A DNA stretch of 64,000 bases from Streptomyces sp. LX-29 (GCF_029541745.1 NZ_CP089746.1:4783559-4847558); one strand, 5' to 3'; positions 33,846 through 42,415 are shown, counted from the stretch's first letter. Notes: generated by a model from the letters alone, not told the origin. Translations and numbers: made by a program.

Positions 33846-35663
33846 GTGCGGCCGGTAGGCAGCAAGTACCTCCTGGAGGAGCCGCTCGGACGCGGCGCCA
33901 CGGGCACCGTCTGGCGAGGCCACCAACGTGAGGTGGCGGGCGCCGAGGCCGCCGTGCCCGGACAGCCCGGTGAGACCGTCGCGATCAAGGTCCTCAAGGA
34001 GGAGCTCGCGAACGACCCCGAGATCGTGATGCGCTTCCTGCGCGAGCGGTCCGTGCTCCTCCGGCTCACCCACCCCAACATCGTCCGCACCCGCGACCTG
34101 GTGGTCGAGGGTGATCTGCTCGCCCTCGTCATGGACCTGGTCGACGGCCCCGACCTGCACCGGTACCTGCGCGAGAACGGGCCCTTCACCCCGGTCGCGG
34201 CCGCGCTGCTGACCGCGCAGATCGCCGACGCGCTGGCCGCCAGCCACGCCGACGGCGTGGTGCACCGCGACCTGAAGCCCGCCAACGTCCTGCTGTCCGG
34301 CACCGGCGCCGGTGAGCAGATGCACCCTATGCTCACCGACTTCGGCATCGCACGGCTGGCCGACTCCCCGGGGCTCACCCGCACCCACGAGTTCGTCGGC
34401 ACCCCGGCGTACGTCGCGCCGGAGTCCGCCGAAGGCCGCCCGCAGACCTCCGCCGTCGACGTCTACGGCGCCGGCATCCTGCTCTACGAGCTGGTCACCG
34501 GCCGCCCGCCGTTCGCCGGCAACACCGCGCTGGAGGTGCTGCACCGGCACCTGAGCGAGGAGCCGCGGCGCCCCACCACCGTGCCCGAGCCGCTGTGGAC
34601 GGTCATCGAGCGCTGCCTGCGCAAGCGCCCCGAGGAGCGGCCCAGCGCGGAGAACCTGGCCCGCGCGCTGCGGGTGGTCGCCGAGGGCGTCGGCGTGCAC
34701 GCCACCCCCGCGCAGGCCGAGGCCGCCCTCGGCGTCGCCGCGCTGCTCGCCCCCGACCCCTCGCCCGCCCCGGTGCCGGACACCGAGCCGGCGGGGGCCG
34801 CCGACGCCACCCAGGTGCTGCCCACCAACGCGCCCGGCGGCTTCGACCCGGGCGCGGCCACCAGCGTGCTGCCGCAGACCGGTGGGCCGGGTGGCCCGGG
34901 CGGCGACGCCGACCCCACCCGCGCCATGCCCGCCGGCTCGGGCCCGGCCGGCGCCGGGGAGCCGACCCGGGCGATGCCGCCCGTGCCGCCGGGGCCCGAC
35001 CAGGGCCCGGGCGACGACCCGCACCCCTGGCAGAGCCAGATGCGCGCGGCGCGCGACCGCAACGACCAGACCCAGGTGCAGTACCTCGACCCGAGCGAGG
35101 ACCCGCTGCGCCGCCGCCCGCAGCGCCGCCCGGCGCCGCAGCCGCACCAGCCGCAGCCGCACCAGCCGCAGCCCCAGCAGTACGGGCGGCAGCCCGGGCC
35201 GGCCCAGCAGCCGCCGCGCCGCCAACAGCCCCCGCAGCAGCCGCAGCAGTCGTACGCGCCGCCGCAGCCGCCCGAGTACCGGCACCCGCCGCAGGCCCCG
35301 CAGCGCCGGCAGCCGCAGCCGCCGCCGTACGCCCAGCAGCGCCCGGCCCCGGCTCCGGCTCCGGCGCCGTACGCGCCGCAACAGCCGCAGCCGTACGCGC
35401 CGCCGCAGCAGCCCCAGCCGCCGCAGCCCGCGCCGCGCCGGGAGCCGCGCCGCAGCGCCAACCCGATGCGGATTCCGGGCCTGGGCTGCCTCAAGGGCTG
35501 CCTGTTCGTGATCGTGATCTTCATTGTGGGCGCCTGGCTGGTCTGGGAGCTCACGCCGCTGCAGGACTGGATCGCCGACGGCAAGAGCTTCTGGGACGCG
35601 ACCACGGACCTGATCTCGAAGGTCTCGGACTGGGTCTCCGAACTCAGCGGCTCCGGCAAGTAG
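33846..35663 (+). CDS. pkaA: Membrane-anchored Ser/Thr protein kinase (PkaA-like)
   Basis: A 605-residue Hanks-type kinase. P-loop EEPLGRGATGTVWRG and catalytic Lys in VAIKVL lie near the N-terminus; the catalytic loop is VVHRDLKPANVLL near residue 138, the metal site LTDFGIARL, the activation segment ends VGTPAYVAPES, and kinase homology ends near 280. A disordered region rich in Pro, Gln and Ala follows to about residue 540, then one transmembrane helix (GCLFVIVIFIVGAWLVWEL) and about 35 extracytoplasmic residues. The GTG start at 33846 has GGGAG upstream. Gene order (two kinases before prfB) matches pkaA-pkaB of S. coelicolor from memory. The opposing FHA protein is a candidate partner. 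Confidence 0.9.
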   Translation: MRPVGSKYLLEEPLGRGATGTVWRGHQREVAGAEAAVPGQPGETVAIKVLKEELANDPEIVMRFLRERSVLLRLTHPNIVRTRDLVVEGDLLALVMDLVDGPDLHRYLRENGPFTPVAAALLTAQIADALAASHADGVVHRDLKPANVLLSGTGAGEQMHPMLTDFGIARLADSPGLTRTHEFVGTPAYVAPESAEGRPQTSAVDVYGAGILLYELVTGRPPFAGNTALEVLHRHLSEEPRRPTTVPEPLWTVIERCLRKRPEERPSAENLARALRVVAEGVGVHATPAQAEAALGVAALLAPDPSPAPVPDTEPAGAADATQVLPTNAPGGFDPGAATSVLPQTGGPGGPGGDADPTRAMPAGSGPAGAGEPTRAMPPVPPGPDQGPGDDPHPWQSQMRAARDRNDQTQVQYLDPSEDPLRRRPQRRPAPQPHQPQPHQPQPQQYGRQPGPAQQPPRRQQPPQQPQQSYAPPQPPEYRHPPQAPQRRQPQPPPYAQQRPAPAPAPAPYAPQQPQPYAPPQQPQPPQPAPRREPRRSANPMRIPGLGCLKGCLFVIVIFIVGAWLVWELTPLQDWIADGKSFWDATTDLISKVSDWVSELSGSGK

Positions 35664-35684
35664 CCCTGCGGACCGAGCTGTGAG

Positions 35685-35725
35685 AACGCCCCCGGGGGTC
35701 GCCTTGAGCGATCCCCGGGGGCGTT
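35685..35725 (+). terminator. Rho-independent terminator after the first kinase
   Basis: AACGCCCCCGGGG (35685-35697) pairs perfectly with CCCCGGGGGCGTT (35713-35725) and is followed by TT, completing a run of four Ts. It is the most classical terminator in the window and separates the two kinase genes transcriptionally. Confidence 0.92.
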
Positions 35726-35730
35726 TTCTC

Positions 35731-35815
35731 GTCTGCCCCGGTCGTCTGCCCGGTCGTCTGCCCAGTTGTCTGTTCGGTCGTCTGGTCGGTTGTCTGCTCG
35801 GTCGTCTGACCCGGT
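35731..35815. repeat. Tandem 12-bp repeat after the kinase terminator
   Basis: About seven copies of a 12-base unit of the type GTCTGCCCGGTC follow the terminator, with drift in the first bases. Read on the minus strand it would encode TTEQ/TTGQ repeats, but that frame has no ribosome site or neighbouring gene. Confidence 0.85.
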
Positions 35816-35993
35816 CGCCTCGGGGGCTCCTCGGATCTCGTCTCCCAAGGGCCATGACCTAGGGGATTTGTCGACAACCGAAGGGTGTTTTCCGGCGCAG
35901 AAGTGACACTTGGCGTCGACTGGGGCCCCTGACGGGGTCACAGCCGCGTAGTTTTGTCGCCAACGTGCCCCTGTCGGAGGAGTCGGAGCAGTC

Positions 35994-37367
35994 TTGTCAC
36001 GGAAGATCGGCAGCCGGTACACCGCCAACCAGGTCCTGGGTCGGGGCAGCGCCGGCACGGTGTGGCTGGGCGAGGGTCCCGAGGGCCCGGTCGCCATCAA
36101 GTTGCTGCGCGAGGACCTCGCCTCGGACCAGGAACTGGTCGGTCGGTTCGTGCAGGAGCGCGCCGCGCTCCTGAGCCTGGACCATCCGCGCGTCGTCGGC
36201 GTGCGGGACCTGGTCGTCGACGGCAACGACCTCGCGCTCGTCATGGACCTGGTGCGCGGCACGGACCTGCGCACCCGGCTGGACCGCGAGCGTCGGCTCG
36301 CCCCCGAGGCGGCCGTCGCGATCGTCGCCGACGTCGCCGACGGCCTGGCCGCGGCGCACGCCGCCGGGATCGTCCACCGCGACGTGAAGCCGGAGAACGT
36401 CCTGCTGGACATGCAGGGCCCGCTCGGCCCGGGCGGCTCCCACCCCGCCCTCCTCACCGACTTCGGCATCGCGCGCCTCGTCGACGCGCCGCGCCACGCC
36501 CGCGTCCAGCAGGCCGCCGCCGGGTCGGGTGGCGGCCAGGGCCGCTCCGCCGCGCACCGCGACGGCGCCGGCCATCACCATCGGGTCATCGGCACCCCCG
36601 ACTACCTCGCTCCGGAGATCGTCGAGGGGCTCCCGCCGCGCGCCAGCGTGGACGTGTACGCGCTGGCCACCGTGTTGTACGAGCTGCTGGCCGGCTTCAC
36701 CCCGTTCGGCGGCGGGCACCCCGGGGCGGTGCTGCGGCGGCATGTCACCGAGACCGTCGCGCCGCTGCCCGGCATCTCCGACGAGCTGTGGCAGCTGCTC
36801 GTGCAGTGCCTCGCCAAGGCCCCCGCCTCCCGGCTGCGCGCCTCCGAGCTCGCGACCCGGCTGCGCGAGCTGCTGCCCAGCCTGGCCGGCTATCCGCCGC
36901 TGGACATAGACGAGCCGGAGGAGGAGGCACCCGCGGCGGAGGGCGGCTACGACCCGTACGAGGGCGCGACCGTGCCCCGCCAGGCCGGCGACCCGGACGG
37001 CGGGCCGGCGCGGCGACGGGGGGCGGTGCCACTGGTCCCGGGGGCGGCCCCCGACTCCAATCGCGAGACGCACACCAGCATGCGGGTGCCGGGGCCCGAG
37101 GAACTGGCCGGTGGCGCGCACGGGACCGCCCGCGCGCCCCGGGTCGCCGGTCACCCGCGCGCCGGCTCGGCCCGCAACCGCGCCCTCTCCGAGGCGGTGC
37201 GCCGCCGCCGTATCCGGCTCGGCATCGCCGCGACCGCCGTCGCCGCTGTCGCCGGCATCGGCACCTGGCTCGCCCTCGGCGACGACGGCGACGATGCCGA
37301 GACGCCGCAGAAGCGCACCACCGAGCACTCGGCCCCGGAGGAACCGGGAGGCGTGCCCCGGCCGTGA
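35994..37367 (+). CDS. pkaB: Membrane Ser/Thr protein kinase (PkaB-like) with an enlarged activation loop
   Basis: A 457-residue Hanks-type kinase starting at a TTG (35994; MSRKIGSRYTANQVLGRG) with GGAG 5 bases upstream. It shows P-loop LGRGSAGTVWLG, VAIKLL, catalytic loop IVHRDVKPENVLL and LTDFGIARLV. Between DFG and APE lies an insertion of about 40 residues rich in Gly, Ala, Arg and His (RHARVQQAAAGSGGGQGR, HRDGAGHHHRV) before VIGTPDYLAPEIV; the first kinase lacks it. A linker rich in acidic residues and Pro precedes one transmembrane helix (LGIAATAVAAVAGIGTWLAL) near residue 410 and a short tail. Its own promoter should lie in 35816-35993. The locus matches pkaB from memory. Confidence 0.9.
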   Translation: MSRKIGSRYTANQVLGRGSAGTVWLGEGPEGPVAIKLLREDLASDQELVGRFVQERAALLSLDHPRVVGVRDLVVDGNDLALVMDLVRGTDLRTRLDRERRLAPEAAVAIVADVADGLAAAHAAGIVHRDVKPENVLLDMQGPLGPGGSHPALLTDFGIARLVDAPRHARVQQAAAGSGGGQGRSAAHRDGAGHHHRVIGTPDYLAPEIVEGLPPRASVDVYALATVLYELLAGFTPFGGGHPGAVLRRHVTETVAPLPGISDELWQLLVQCLAKAPASRLRASELATRLRELLPSLAGYPPLDIDEPEEEAPAAEGGYDPYEGATVPRQAGDPDGGPARRRGAVPLVPGAAPDSNRETHTSMRVPGPEELAGGAHGTARAPRVAGHPRAGSARNRALSEAVRRRRIRLGIAATAVAAVAGIGTWLALGDDGDDAETPQKRTTEHSAPEEPGGVPRP

Positions 37368-37776
37368 CCTGGGGCCTCGGGCCTGCGGGTGTGGGGTGCG
37401 GGTGGGGTGCGGGTGGGGGGTGGGGGCTGGTCGGTGATGGGTCGGTCCCGGTCCGGGGTGCCTCCGGGGCGGCATGATTTACGGGCGACGACTCCGAACC
37501 GTGATGGTGCTCCCTCCTTGCCCACACATCACGCGTCAGTGCCCCGGAGGCGCCCCTCCCCGTCCCCTCCCGCCGTCGCGCCCCCGCCCCGCCGCGGCAG
37601 CCCCCCCCGCTGAAGCCCGGCAGCCCCCCGCTGAAGCCCGGCGGTGCCCTGCGCGGCTAGCCGAGACGGCGACGCCGGTGGGGGCGGGGAGAGAAACGTC
37701 GCAGGCCACGGCGGGGATGGCGGGGGCGACCCCGGTCGTGGGCAGGGGCGGGGCGGGTGGGACGGCCGCAGGGGCG
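37368..37776. other. Intergenic region before prfB with G-run and short repeats
   Basis: About 410 bases without a supported gene. Near 37386-37432 the plus strand has many runs of three or more Gs at short spacing, able to form a G-quadruplex. Near 37600-37650 a 21-base block of the type CCCCCCGCTGAAGCCCGGC occurs twice. The frames open here have no ribosome sites. Confidence 0.6.
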
Positions 37777-37806
37777 GGACAGGTACTCGGCCGCAGCCGT
37801 TACGCT
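37777..37806 (+). promoter_or_regulatory. Candidate promoter for a leaderless prfB transcript
   Basis: GGGACA (37777-37782) and TACGCT (37801-37806) are 18 bases apart, and the GTG start lies at 37813, 7 bases after the -10. No Shine-Dalgarno sequence is present, which supports leaderless initiation. Confidence 0.5.
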
Positions 37807-37812
37807 GGTGGC

Positions 37813-38919
37813 GTGGCAGTCGTCGATGTATCCGAAGAGCTGAAGTCCCTCTCCTCCACCATGGGGTCGATCGAGGCGGTCCTCGATCTGGACAAGATGA
37901 GGGCCGACATCGCCGTGCTCGAGGAGCAGGCGGCGGCCCCGTCCCTGTGGGATGACCCGGAGAACGCGCAGAAGATCACCAGCAAGCTCTCCTACCTCCA
38001 GGGGCACCTGCGCCGGACCGAGGAGCTGCGCGCCCGGATCGACGACCTCGAGGTGCTCTTCGAGCTCGCCGACGCCGAGGACGACGCGGACACCCGCGCC
38101 GAGGCCGCCGCCGAGCTGGAGGCGGTGCGCAAGGCCGTGGACGAGATGGAGGTGCGCACCCTCCTCTCGGGCGAGTACGACGCGCGTGAGGCGCTGGTGA
38201 ACATCCGCGCCGAGGCCGGTGGCGTCGACGCCGCCGACTTCGCCGAGCAGCTCCAGCGGATGTATCTGCGCTGGGCCGAGCGCCACGGCTACAAGACCGA
38301 GGTCTACGAGACCTCGTACGCGGAGGAGGCCGGCATCAAGTCGACCACCTTCGCCGTGCAGTCCCCGTACGCCTACGGCACGCTCTCCGTGGAGCAGGGC
38401 ACCCACCGCCTGGTGCGCATCTCGCCGTTCGACAACCAGGGCCGCCGCCAGACGTCCTTCGCCGGCGTCGAGGTGCTGCCCGTGGTCGAGCAGACCGACC
38501 ACGTCGACATCGACGAGTCCGACCTGCGCGTCGACGTCTACCGCTCCTCGGGCCCCGGCGGCCAGGGCGTCAACACGACGGACTCCGCGGTCCGTCTGAC
38601 GCACATCCCCACCGGCATCGTCGTCTCCTGCCAGAACGAGCGGTCGCAGATCCAGAACAAGGCCACGGCCATGAACGTGCTGCAGGCCAAGCTCCTCGAG
38701 CGCCAGCGCCAGGAGGAGCGGGCCAAGATGGACGCCCTCAAGGGCGACGGCGGCAGCTCCTGGGGCAACCAGATGCGTTCCTACGTGCTGCACCCCTACC
38801 AGATGGTGAAGGACCTGCGCACCGAGCACGAGGTCGGCAACCCGCAGGCCGTGCTCGACGGCGAGATCGACGGCTTCCTCGAGGCCGGCATCCGTTGGCG
38901 CAAGCAGCAGGAGAAGTAG
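37813..38919 (+). CDS. prfB: Peptide chain release factor 2
   Basis: A 368-residue class I release factor that reads UGA and UAA stop codons and triggers peptide release on the ribosome. The stop-codon-reading tripeptide SPF is in RISPFDNQGRRQTSF near residue 205, and the catalytic GGQ is in SSGPGGQGVNTTDSAVR near residue 245. The frame is continuous from the GTG at 37813, so the autoregulatory in-frame UGA with +1 frameshift of E. coli prfB is absent; the N-terminal sequence shows no slippery CTTTGA. Length is normal. It stands after the kinase pair, with about 290 bases before the wall protein gene. Confidence 0.97.
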   Translation: MAVVDVSEELKSLSSTMGSIEAVLDLDKMRADIAVLEEQAAAPSLWDDPENAQKITSKLSYLQGHLRRTEELRARIDDLEVLFELADAEDDADTRAEAAAELEAVRKAVDEMEVRTLLSGEYDAREALVNIRAEAGGVDAADFAEQLQRMYLRWAERHGYKTEVYETSYAEEAGIKSTTFAVQSPYAYGTLSVEQGTHRLVRISPFDNQGRRQTSFAGVEVLPVVEQTDHVDIDESDLRVDVYRSSGPGGQGVNTTDSAVRLTHIPTGIVVSCQNERSQIQNKATAMNVLQAKLLERQRQEERAKMDALKGDGGSSWGNQMRSYVLHPYQMVKDLRTEHEVGNPQAVLDGEIDGFLEAGIRWRKQQEK

Positions 38920-39205
38920 CCGTCGCGACGGGGCTGCTGACGGTCGCTCAATTGAGTTTCGTTACAGTCCCGTACCCGACTAAGTGGTGAAACGCCTGTA
39001 TAGCGGACATATCGTACGCAATGCCCTTGACGGCCCTGGGGAAACTGGGAAAGCTGGCGCCGGCATGCGTATGACTGGGGCGCATGTGAACCGGGGGCTC
39101 ACGGACCGCCTCATCAGGCCGGGTCCGTAACTCAGCACCCCGTGGCGTCCGCGCCCCGTGCATAGCTGCTCCGTATACGTGTACAGCTACTGGGGGTAGC
39201 AGGCA

Positions 39206-40042
39206 ATGACGAAGAAGACGCGGCTGCGCGTCGCACGGATCGCCGCCGGGGCGGTGATCGCGGCCGGTGCGTCGCTGACCGCCGCCGGCGCCGCCTCCGC
39301 CGCAGGCATGGACGTCAACGTCGCCGGCGTCGAGGTGAAGGGGAGCGCCGACGACAAGAGTGTCGAGATCGGGGCCAAGACCGCGAAGGTCGACCCCACC
39401 GACGACCCGACGGTGATCCCGACCGGTGAGCCGGAGCCCACCGACGAGCCCACGGTTGACCCCGAGCCCACCGATGAGCCGACGACTCCGGTTCCGACCG
39501 AGCCGACGACCATCCCGACCGCGCCGACGGGCCAGCCCACCGGGCAGCCCACGGGTCAGCCGACCGGGCAGCCCACCGGGCAGCCGACGGGTCAGCCGAC
39601 CGGGCAGCCCACCGGGCAGCCGACGGGTCAGCCCACGGGTCAGCCGACCGGGCAGCCCACGGGTCAGCCCACGGGGCAGCCGACGGGTCAGCCCACCGGC
39701 CAGCCGACCGGGCAGCCCACGGGGCAGCCGAGCGGCCAGCCCACCGGTGACCCGAGCACCAACCCCGGCGGTGGCGGCGGCAACGGCAACGGCAACGGCA
39801 ACGGCGACGACGACGCCAACACCTGCACCGTGGACCTCGACGGCGCGGACTGCGCGGACAACACCAGCACCGACACCGTGGCCAGCAAGCCGGTGCAGCA
39901 GGGCAAGGCCAAGGAGGAGCTCGCCGAGACCGGTGCCTCCGGAACCATGTTCCTGCTGGTCGGCTCCGCGACGATGATCGCGGGCGGCGTCGGCTTCCGG
40001 CTCATGCCGCGGCTGATGAACCGCGCCGGCGCGGCCGCCTGA
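39206..40042 (+). CDS. Sortase-anchored wall protein with 18 PTGQ-type repeats
   Basis: A 278-residue exported protein. Residues 1-33 form a Sec signal peptide (MTKKTRLRVARIAAGAVIAA onwards, cleavage near ASAAG). A short globular part precedes an acidic Pro/Thr region and 18 four-residue repeats (17 PTGQ, one PSGQ; 39524-39739). Then come a Gly/Asn run, a Cys pair (NTCTVDLDGADCADN) and a sorting signal: LAETG, a hydrophobic stretch (TMFLLVGSATMIAGGVGF) and a basic tail. LAxTG is the pentapeptide used by class E sortases of actinobacteria, so it is probably linked to peptidoglycan. The repeats would act as a spacer across the wall. The ligand or partner is unknown. A strong terminator follows. 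Confidence 0.9.
   Translation: MTKKTRLRVARIAAGAVIAAGASLTAAGAASAAGMDVNVAGVEVKGSADDKSVEIGAKTAKVDPTDDPTVIPTGEPEPTDEPTVDPEPTDEPTTPVPTEPTTIPTAPTGQPTGQPTGQPTGQPTGQPTGQPTGQPTGQPTGQPTGQPTGQPTGQPTGQPTGQPTGQPTGQPTGQPSGQPTGDPSTNPGGGGGNGNGNGNGDDDANTCTVDLDGADCADNTSTDTVASKPVQQGKAKEELAETGASGTMFLLVGSATMIAGGVGFRLMPRLMNRAGAAA
39524..39739 (+). repeat. 18 tandem 12-bp units encoding the PTGQ stalk
   Basis: Exact 12-base periodicity (CCGACGGGCCAG and synonymous forms) runs for 18 units in frame. Variation is almost all at third positions, so the peptide is conserved while the DNA drifts. Copy number is expected to vary between strains. Confidence 0.95.
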
Positions 40043-40082
40043 GCCACGCTGGACGGCTAGCCGGCGGTAGACCGGCAAGCGG

Positions 40083-40117
40083 AGGGGCCCGGAGCGCATG
40101 GGCGCTCGCGGGCCCCT
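40083..40117 (+). terminator. Strong terminator after the wall protein
   Basis: AGGGGCCCG (40083-40091) pairs with CGGGCCCCT (40109-40117), and the interior GAGCGC/GCGCTC extends the stem to a 4-base loop region. It may also limit read-through of the convergent small gene. Confidence 0.88.
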
Positions 40118-40194
40118 TCGGGTGTGCGCACGGGCGTGAAACGGGTGACGTCGGTGTCCGGTCGGAGTGAACGGTGCGTAGAAGCGCGCTCGCG

Positions 40195-40383
40195 CTACGC
40201 GACCTCGTGCGCCAGCAGCGCCACGGTGATCAGCGCCAGCATCAGCGCTATCAGGGTCGCCGGGGTCAGACCGGCGAACGGCCCCTCGTGCTGCATTCGC
40301 TCCCTGCTGGCCCGGCAGACCGGGCAGCGCCCCTCACTGACGGGGCTCGCGCAGTTGGCGCAGACGAGCCTGTCATACGTCAT
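40195..40383 (-). CDS. 62-residue zinc-ribbon membrane protein
   Basis: A small protein from the ATG at 40383 (MTYDRLVCANCASPV) with an excellent ribosome site, GGAGGAGGAG. Two CxxC pairs, CANC and CPVC, 10-15 residues apart, form a zinc ribbon in the first 25 residues. One transmembrane helix (TPATLIALMLALITVALLA) fills the C-terminal half. A longer frame upstream has poor codon bias and should not be used. The protein is probably a membrane-tethered zinc ribbon on the cytoplasmic face. It is encoded against ftsE, across about 355 bases. Function unknown. Confidence 0.85.
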   Translation of the reverse strand: MTYDRLVCANCASPVSEGRCPVCRASRERMQHEGPFAGLTPATLIALMLALITVALLAHEVA

Positions 40384-40738
40384 GCGCTCTCCTCCTCCCG
40401 CGCGGCGGAGCCGCTGGTTCGACAGGGTCAACGCCCACGGTCTGGTGTTGGTTCCCCCATCCACTGTGCCAGCTCCCGCCCGGTTCGGCGCGCCCCGCAC
40501 GATTCCGTGCCCGCTCCGTACTGGGTCTGTACCGTGTCTGTGGCATTCCCGGGGGCCTACAGGACGGTCGCCAGCCACATTGTCCCCGGTTTGTCCCCCG
40601 ATGTGCCGTGAATAAACGCACCAAGGCGGAGCGACGACTGCGCGCTCGCTCGCGGTTCGCGTATGGTCACGCACACCGGCGGGCGCCGCCGCGGCGGCGC
40701 TCGTTTACTCCCTGTCCAGGTCGACCGTGGTGCGTTAA
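40384..40738. other. Divergent intergenic region before ftsE
   Basis: About 355 bases with no supported gene. It carries the small protein's ribosome site at the left. The first half encodes no frame with good bias. The ftsE start has no Shine-Dalgarno sequence (GCGTTAAGTG), so the promoter may lie close to the start codon. Confidence 0.5.
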
Positions 40739-41428
40739 GTGATCCGATTCGACAACGTCTCCAAGTCCTACCCCAAGCAGAACCGCCCCGCCCTGAGAGA
40801 CGTCTCGCTTGAGATCGAAAAAGGCGAGTTCGTCTTCCTGGTGGGATCTTCGGGTTCGGGCAAGTCCACCTTCCTGCGGCTGATCCTCCGCGAGGAGCGC
40901 GCCAGCCATGGGGCGGTCCATGTGCTGGGTAAGGACCTCGCGCGGCTGTCCAACTGGAAGGTGCCCCAGATGCGCCGCCAGTTGGGCACCGTCTTCCAGG
41001 ACTTCCGGCTGCTCCCCAACAAGACCGTCGGCGAGAACGTCGCCTTCGCGCTGGAGGTGATCGGCAAGCCGCGCGCCGCGATCCGCAAGACCGTGCCCGA
41101 GGTGCTCGAACTCGTCGGCCTCGGCGGCAAGCAGGACCGGATGCCGGGTGAGCTGTCCGGTGGTGAGCAGCAGCGTGTCGCCATCGCGCGGGCGTTCGTC
41201 AACCGGCCGATGTTGCTCATCGCCGACGAACCGACGGGCAACCTCGACCCGCACACCTCGGTCGGCATCATGAAGCTCCTGGACCGGATCAACCGGACCG
41301 GGACCACGGTCGTCATGGCCACCCACGACCAGCAGATCGTGGACCAGATGCGCAAGCGCGTGATCGAACTTGAGAAGGGCCGACTCGTACGCGACCAGTC
41401 CCGCGGCGTCTACGGCTACCAGCACTGA
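40739..41428 (+). CDS. ftsE: Cell-division ATP-binding protein FtsE
   Basis: A 229-residue ABC ATPase that pairs with FtsX at the division site, where the complex controls peptidoglycan hydrolases. It shows Walker A (GSSGSGKST), Q-loop (TVFQDFRLL), signature LSGGEQQRVAIARA, Walker B (LLIADEPTGNLDP) and the switch His (VVMATHDQQ). Translation starts at a GTG at 40739; there is no obvious ribosome site. ftsX follows after 9 bases, so the two form an operon. Normal length for actinobacterial FtsE. Confidence 0.97.
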   Translation: MIRFDNVSKSYPKQNRPALRDVSLEIEKGEFVFLVGSSGSGKSTFLRLILREERASHGAVHVLGKDLARLSNWKVPQMRRQLGTVFQDFRLLPNKTVGENVAFALEVIGKPRAAIRKTVPEVLELVGLGGKQDRMPGELSGGEQQRVAIARAFVNRPMLLIADEPTGNLDPHTSVGIMKLLDRINRTGTTVVMATHDQQIVDQMRKRVIELEKGRLVRDQSRGVYGYQH

Positions 41429-41437
41429 AAGGACGCC

Positions 41438-42349
41438 ATGCGCGCCCAGTTCGTCCTGTCGGAGATCGGCGTCGGTCTCCGTCGCAATCTCACGATGACC
41501 TTCGCGGTGATCGTCTCCGTCGCCCTCTCGCTGGCCCTCTTCGGTGGGTCGCTGCTCATGCGCGAGCAGGTCAGCACCATGAAGGGCTACTGGTACGACA
41601 AGGTCAACGTCTCGATCTTCCTCTGCAACAAGAACGACAAGGAGACCACGCCCAACTGCGCGAAGGGCGCGGTCACCGACGAGCAGAAGAAGGAGATCCG
41701 CTCGGAGCTGGAGCGGATGAAGATCGTCGAATCCGTCCAGTTCGAGACGAGTGAAGAGGCGTACAAGCACTACAAGGAGCAGTTCGGCGACTCCCCGCTG
41801 GCCAGTTCGCTCACCCCGGACCAGATGCAGGAGTCGTTCCGGATCAAGCTGGAGGACCCCGAGCGCTACCGGGTGATCTCCAGCGCCTTCGCCTCCCGCG
41901 CGGGAGTCCAGGAGGTCACCGACCAACGGCAGACCGTGGACAACCTGTTCAACCTCCTCAACGGCATGAACTTCGCCGCGCTCGGCGTGATGGGGCTGAT
42001 GCTCATCGTCGCCCTGATGCTGATCGTCAACACCGTGCGGGTGTCGGCGTTCAGCCGTCGACGGGAGACCGGGATCATGCGGCTGGTCGGCGCCTCCAGC
42101 TTCTACATCCAGATGCCGTTCATCATGGAGGCCGCCATCGCGGGCCTCATGGGTGCCGTCTTCGCCTGTGTCCTGCTCGTCTGCGGCCAGCAGTTCCTCG
42201 TCGACGGTTGGCTGGCCGGGCGGATAGAGGTCATCAACTTCATCGGCTGGGACGCGGTGCTGGCGAAGCTTCCGCTGGTGCTCGCCGTGGGTCTGCTGAT
42301 GCCCGCGCTCGCGGCCTTCTTCGCCCTGCGCAAGTACCTCAAGGTGTGA
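41438..42349 (+). CDS. ftsX: Cell-division membrane protein FtsX
   Basis: A 303-residue permease-like partner of FtsE. The first transmembrane helix (LTMTFAVIVSVALSLALFGG) is followed by an extracellular domain of about 140 residues with a Cys pair (FLCNKNDKE, PNCAKG) and then three more helices (AALGVMGLMLIVALMLIV, AAIAGLMGAVFACVLLVC, LPLVLAVGLLMPALAAF). In mycobacteria and other actinobacteria the extracellular domain activates NlpC/P60-type hydrolases. ATG at 41438 with AAGGA upstream. An S41 protease follows after 66 bases. Confidence 0.97.
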   Translation: MRAQFVLSEIGVGLRRNLTMTFAVIVSVALSLALFGGSLLMREQVSTMKGYWYDKVNVSIFLCNKNDKETTPNCAKGAVTDEQKKEIRSELERMKIVESVQFETSEEAYKHYKEQFGDSPLASSLTPDQMQESFRIKLEDPERYRVISSAFASRAGVQEVTDQRQTVDNLFNLLNGMNFAALGVMGLMLIVALMLIVNTVRVSAFSRRRETGIMRLVGASSFYIQMPFIMEAAIAGLMGAVFACVLLVCGQQFLVDGWLAGRIEVINFIGWDAVLAKLPLVLAVGLLMPALAAFFALRKYLKV

Positions 42350-42415
42350 GATTCGCCCAGGGCGCCCTGGGTCAACCTCCCTTGTGGCGCCCGTCGGTGG
42401 CCTAGACTCACCGGC

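Noticed and set aside
33616..33858. 80-residue plus-strand frame upstream of the first kinase
   Set aside because: No ribosome site, poor codon bias, and it ends within the kinase start region; the interval is better explained as promoter DNA.
37813..37900. Autoregulatory frameshift site at the start of prfB
   Set aside because: The frame is continuous and no slippery CTTTGA or internal TGA is present.
39524..39739. Regular short repeats as a possible CRISPR array
   Set aside because: The 12-bp units are contiguous, with no unique spacers, and are translated in frame as PTGQ.
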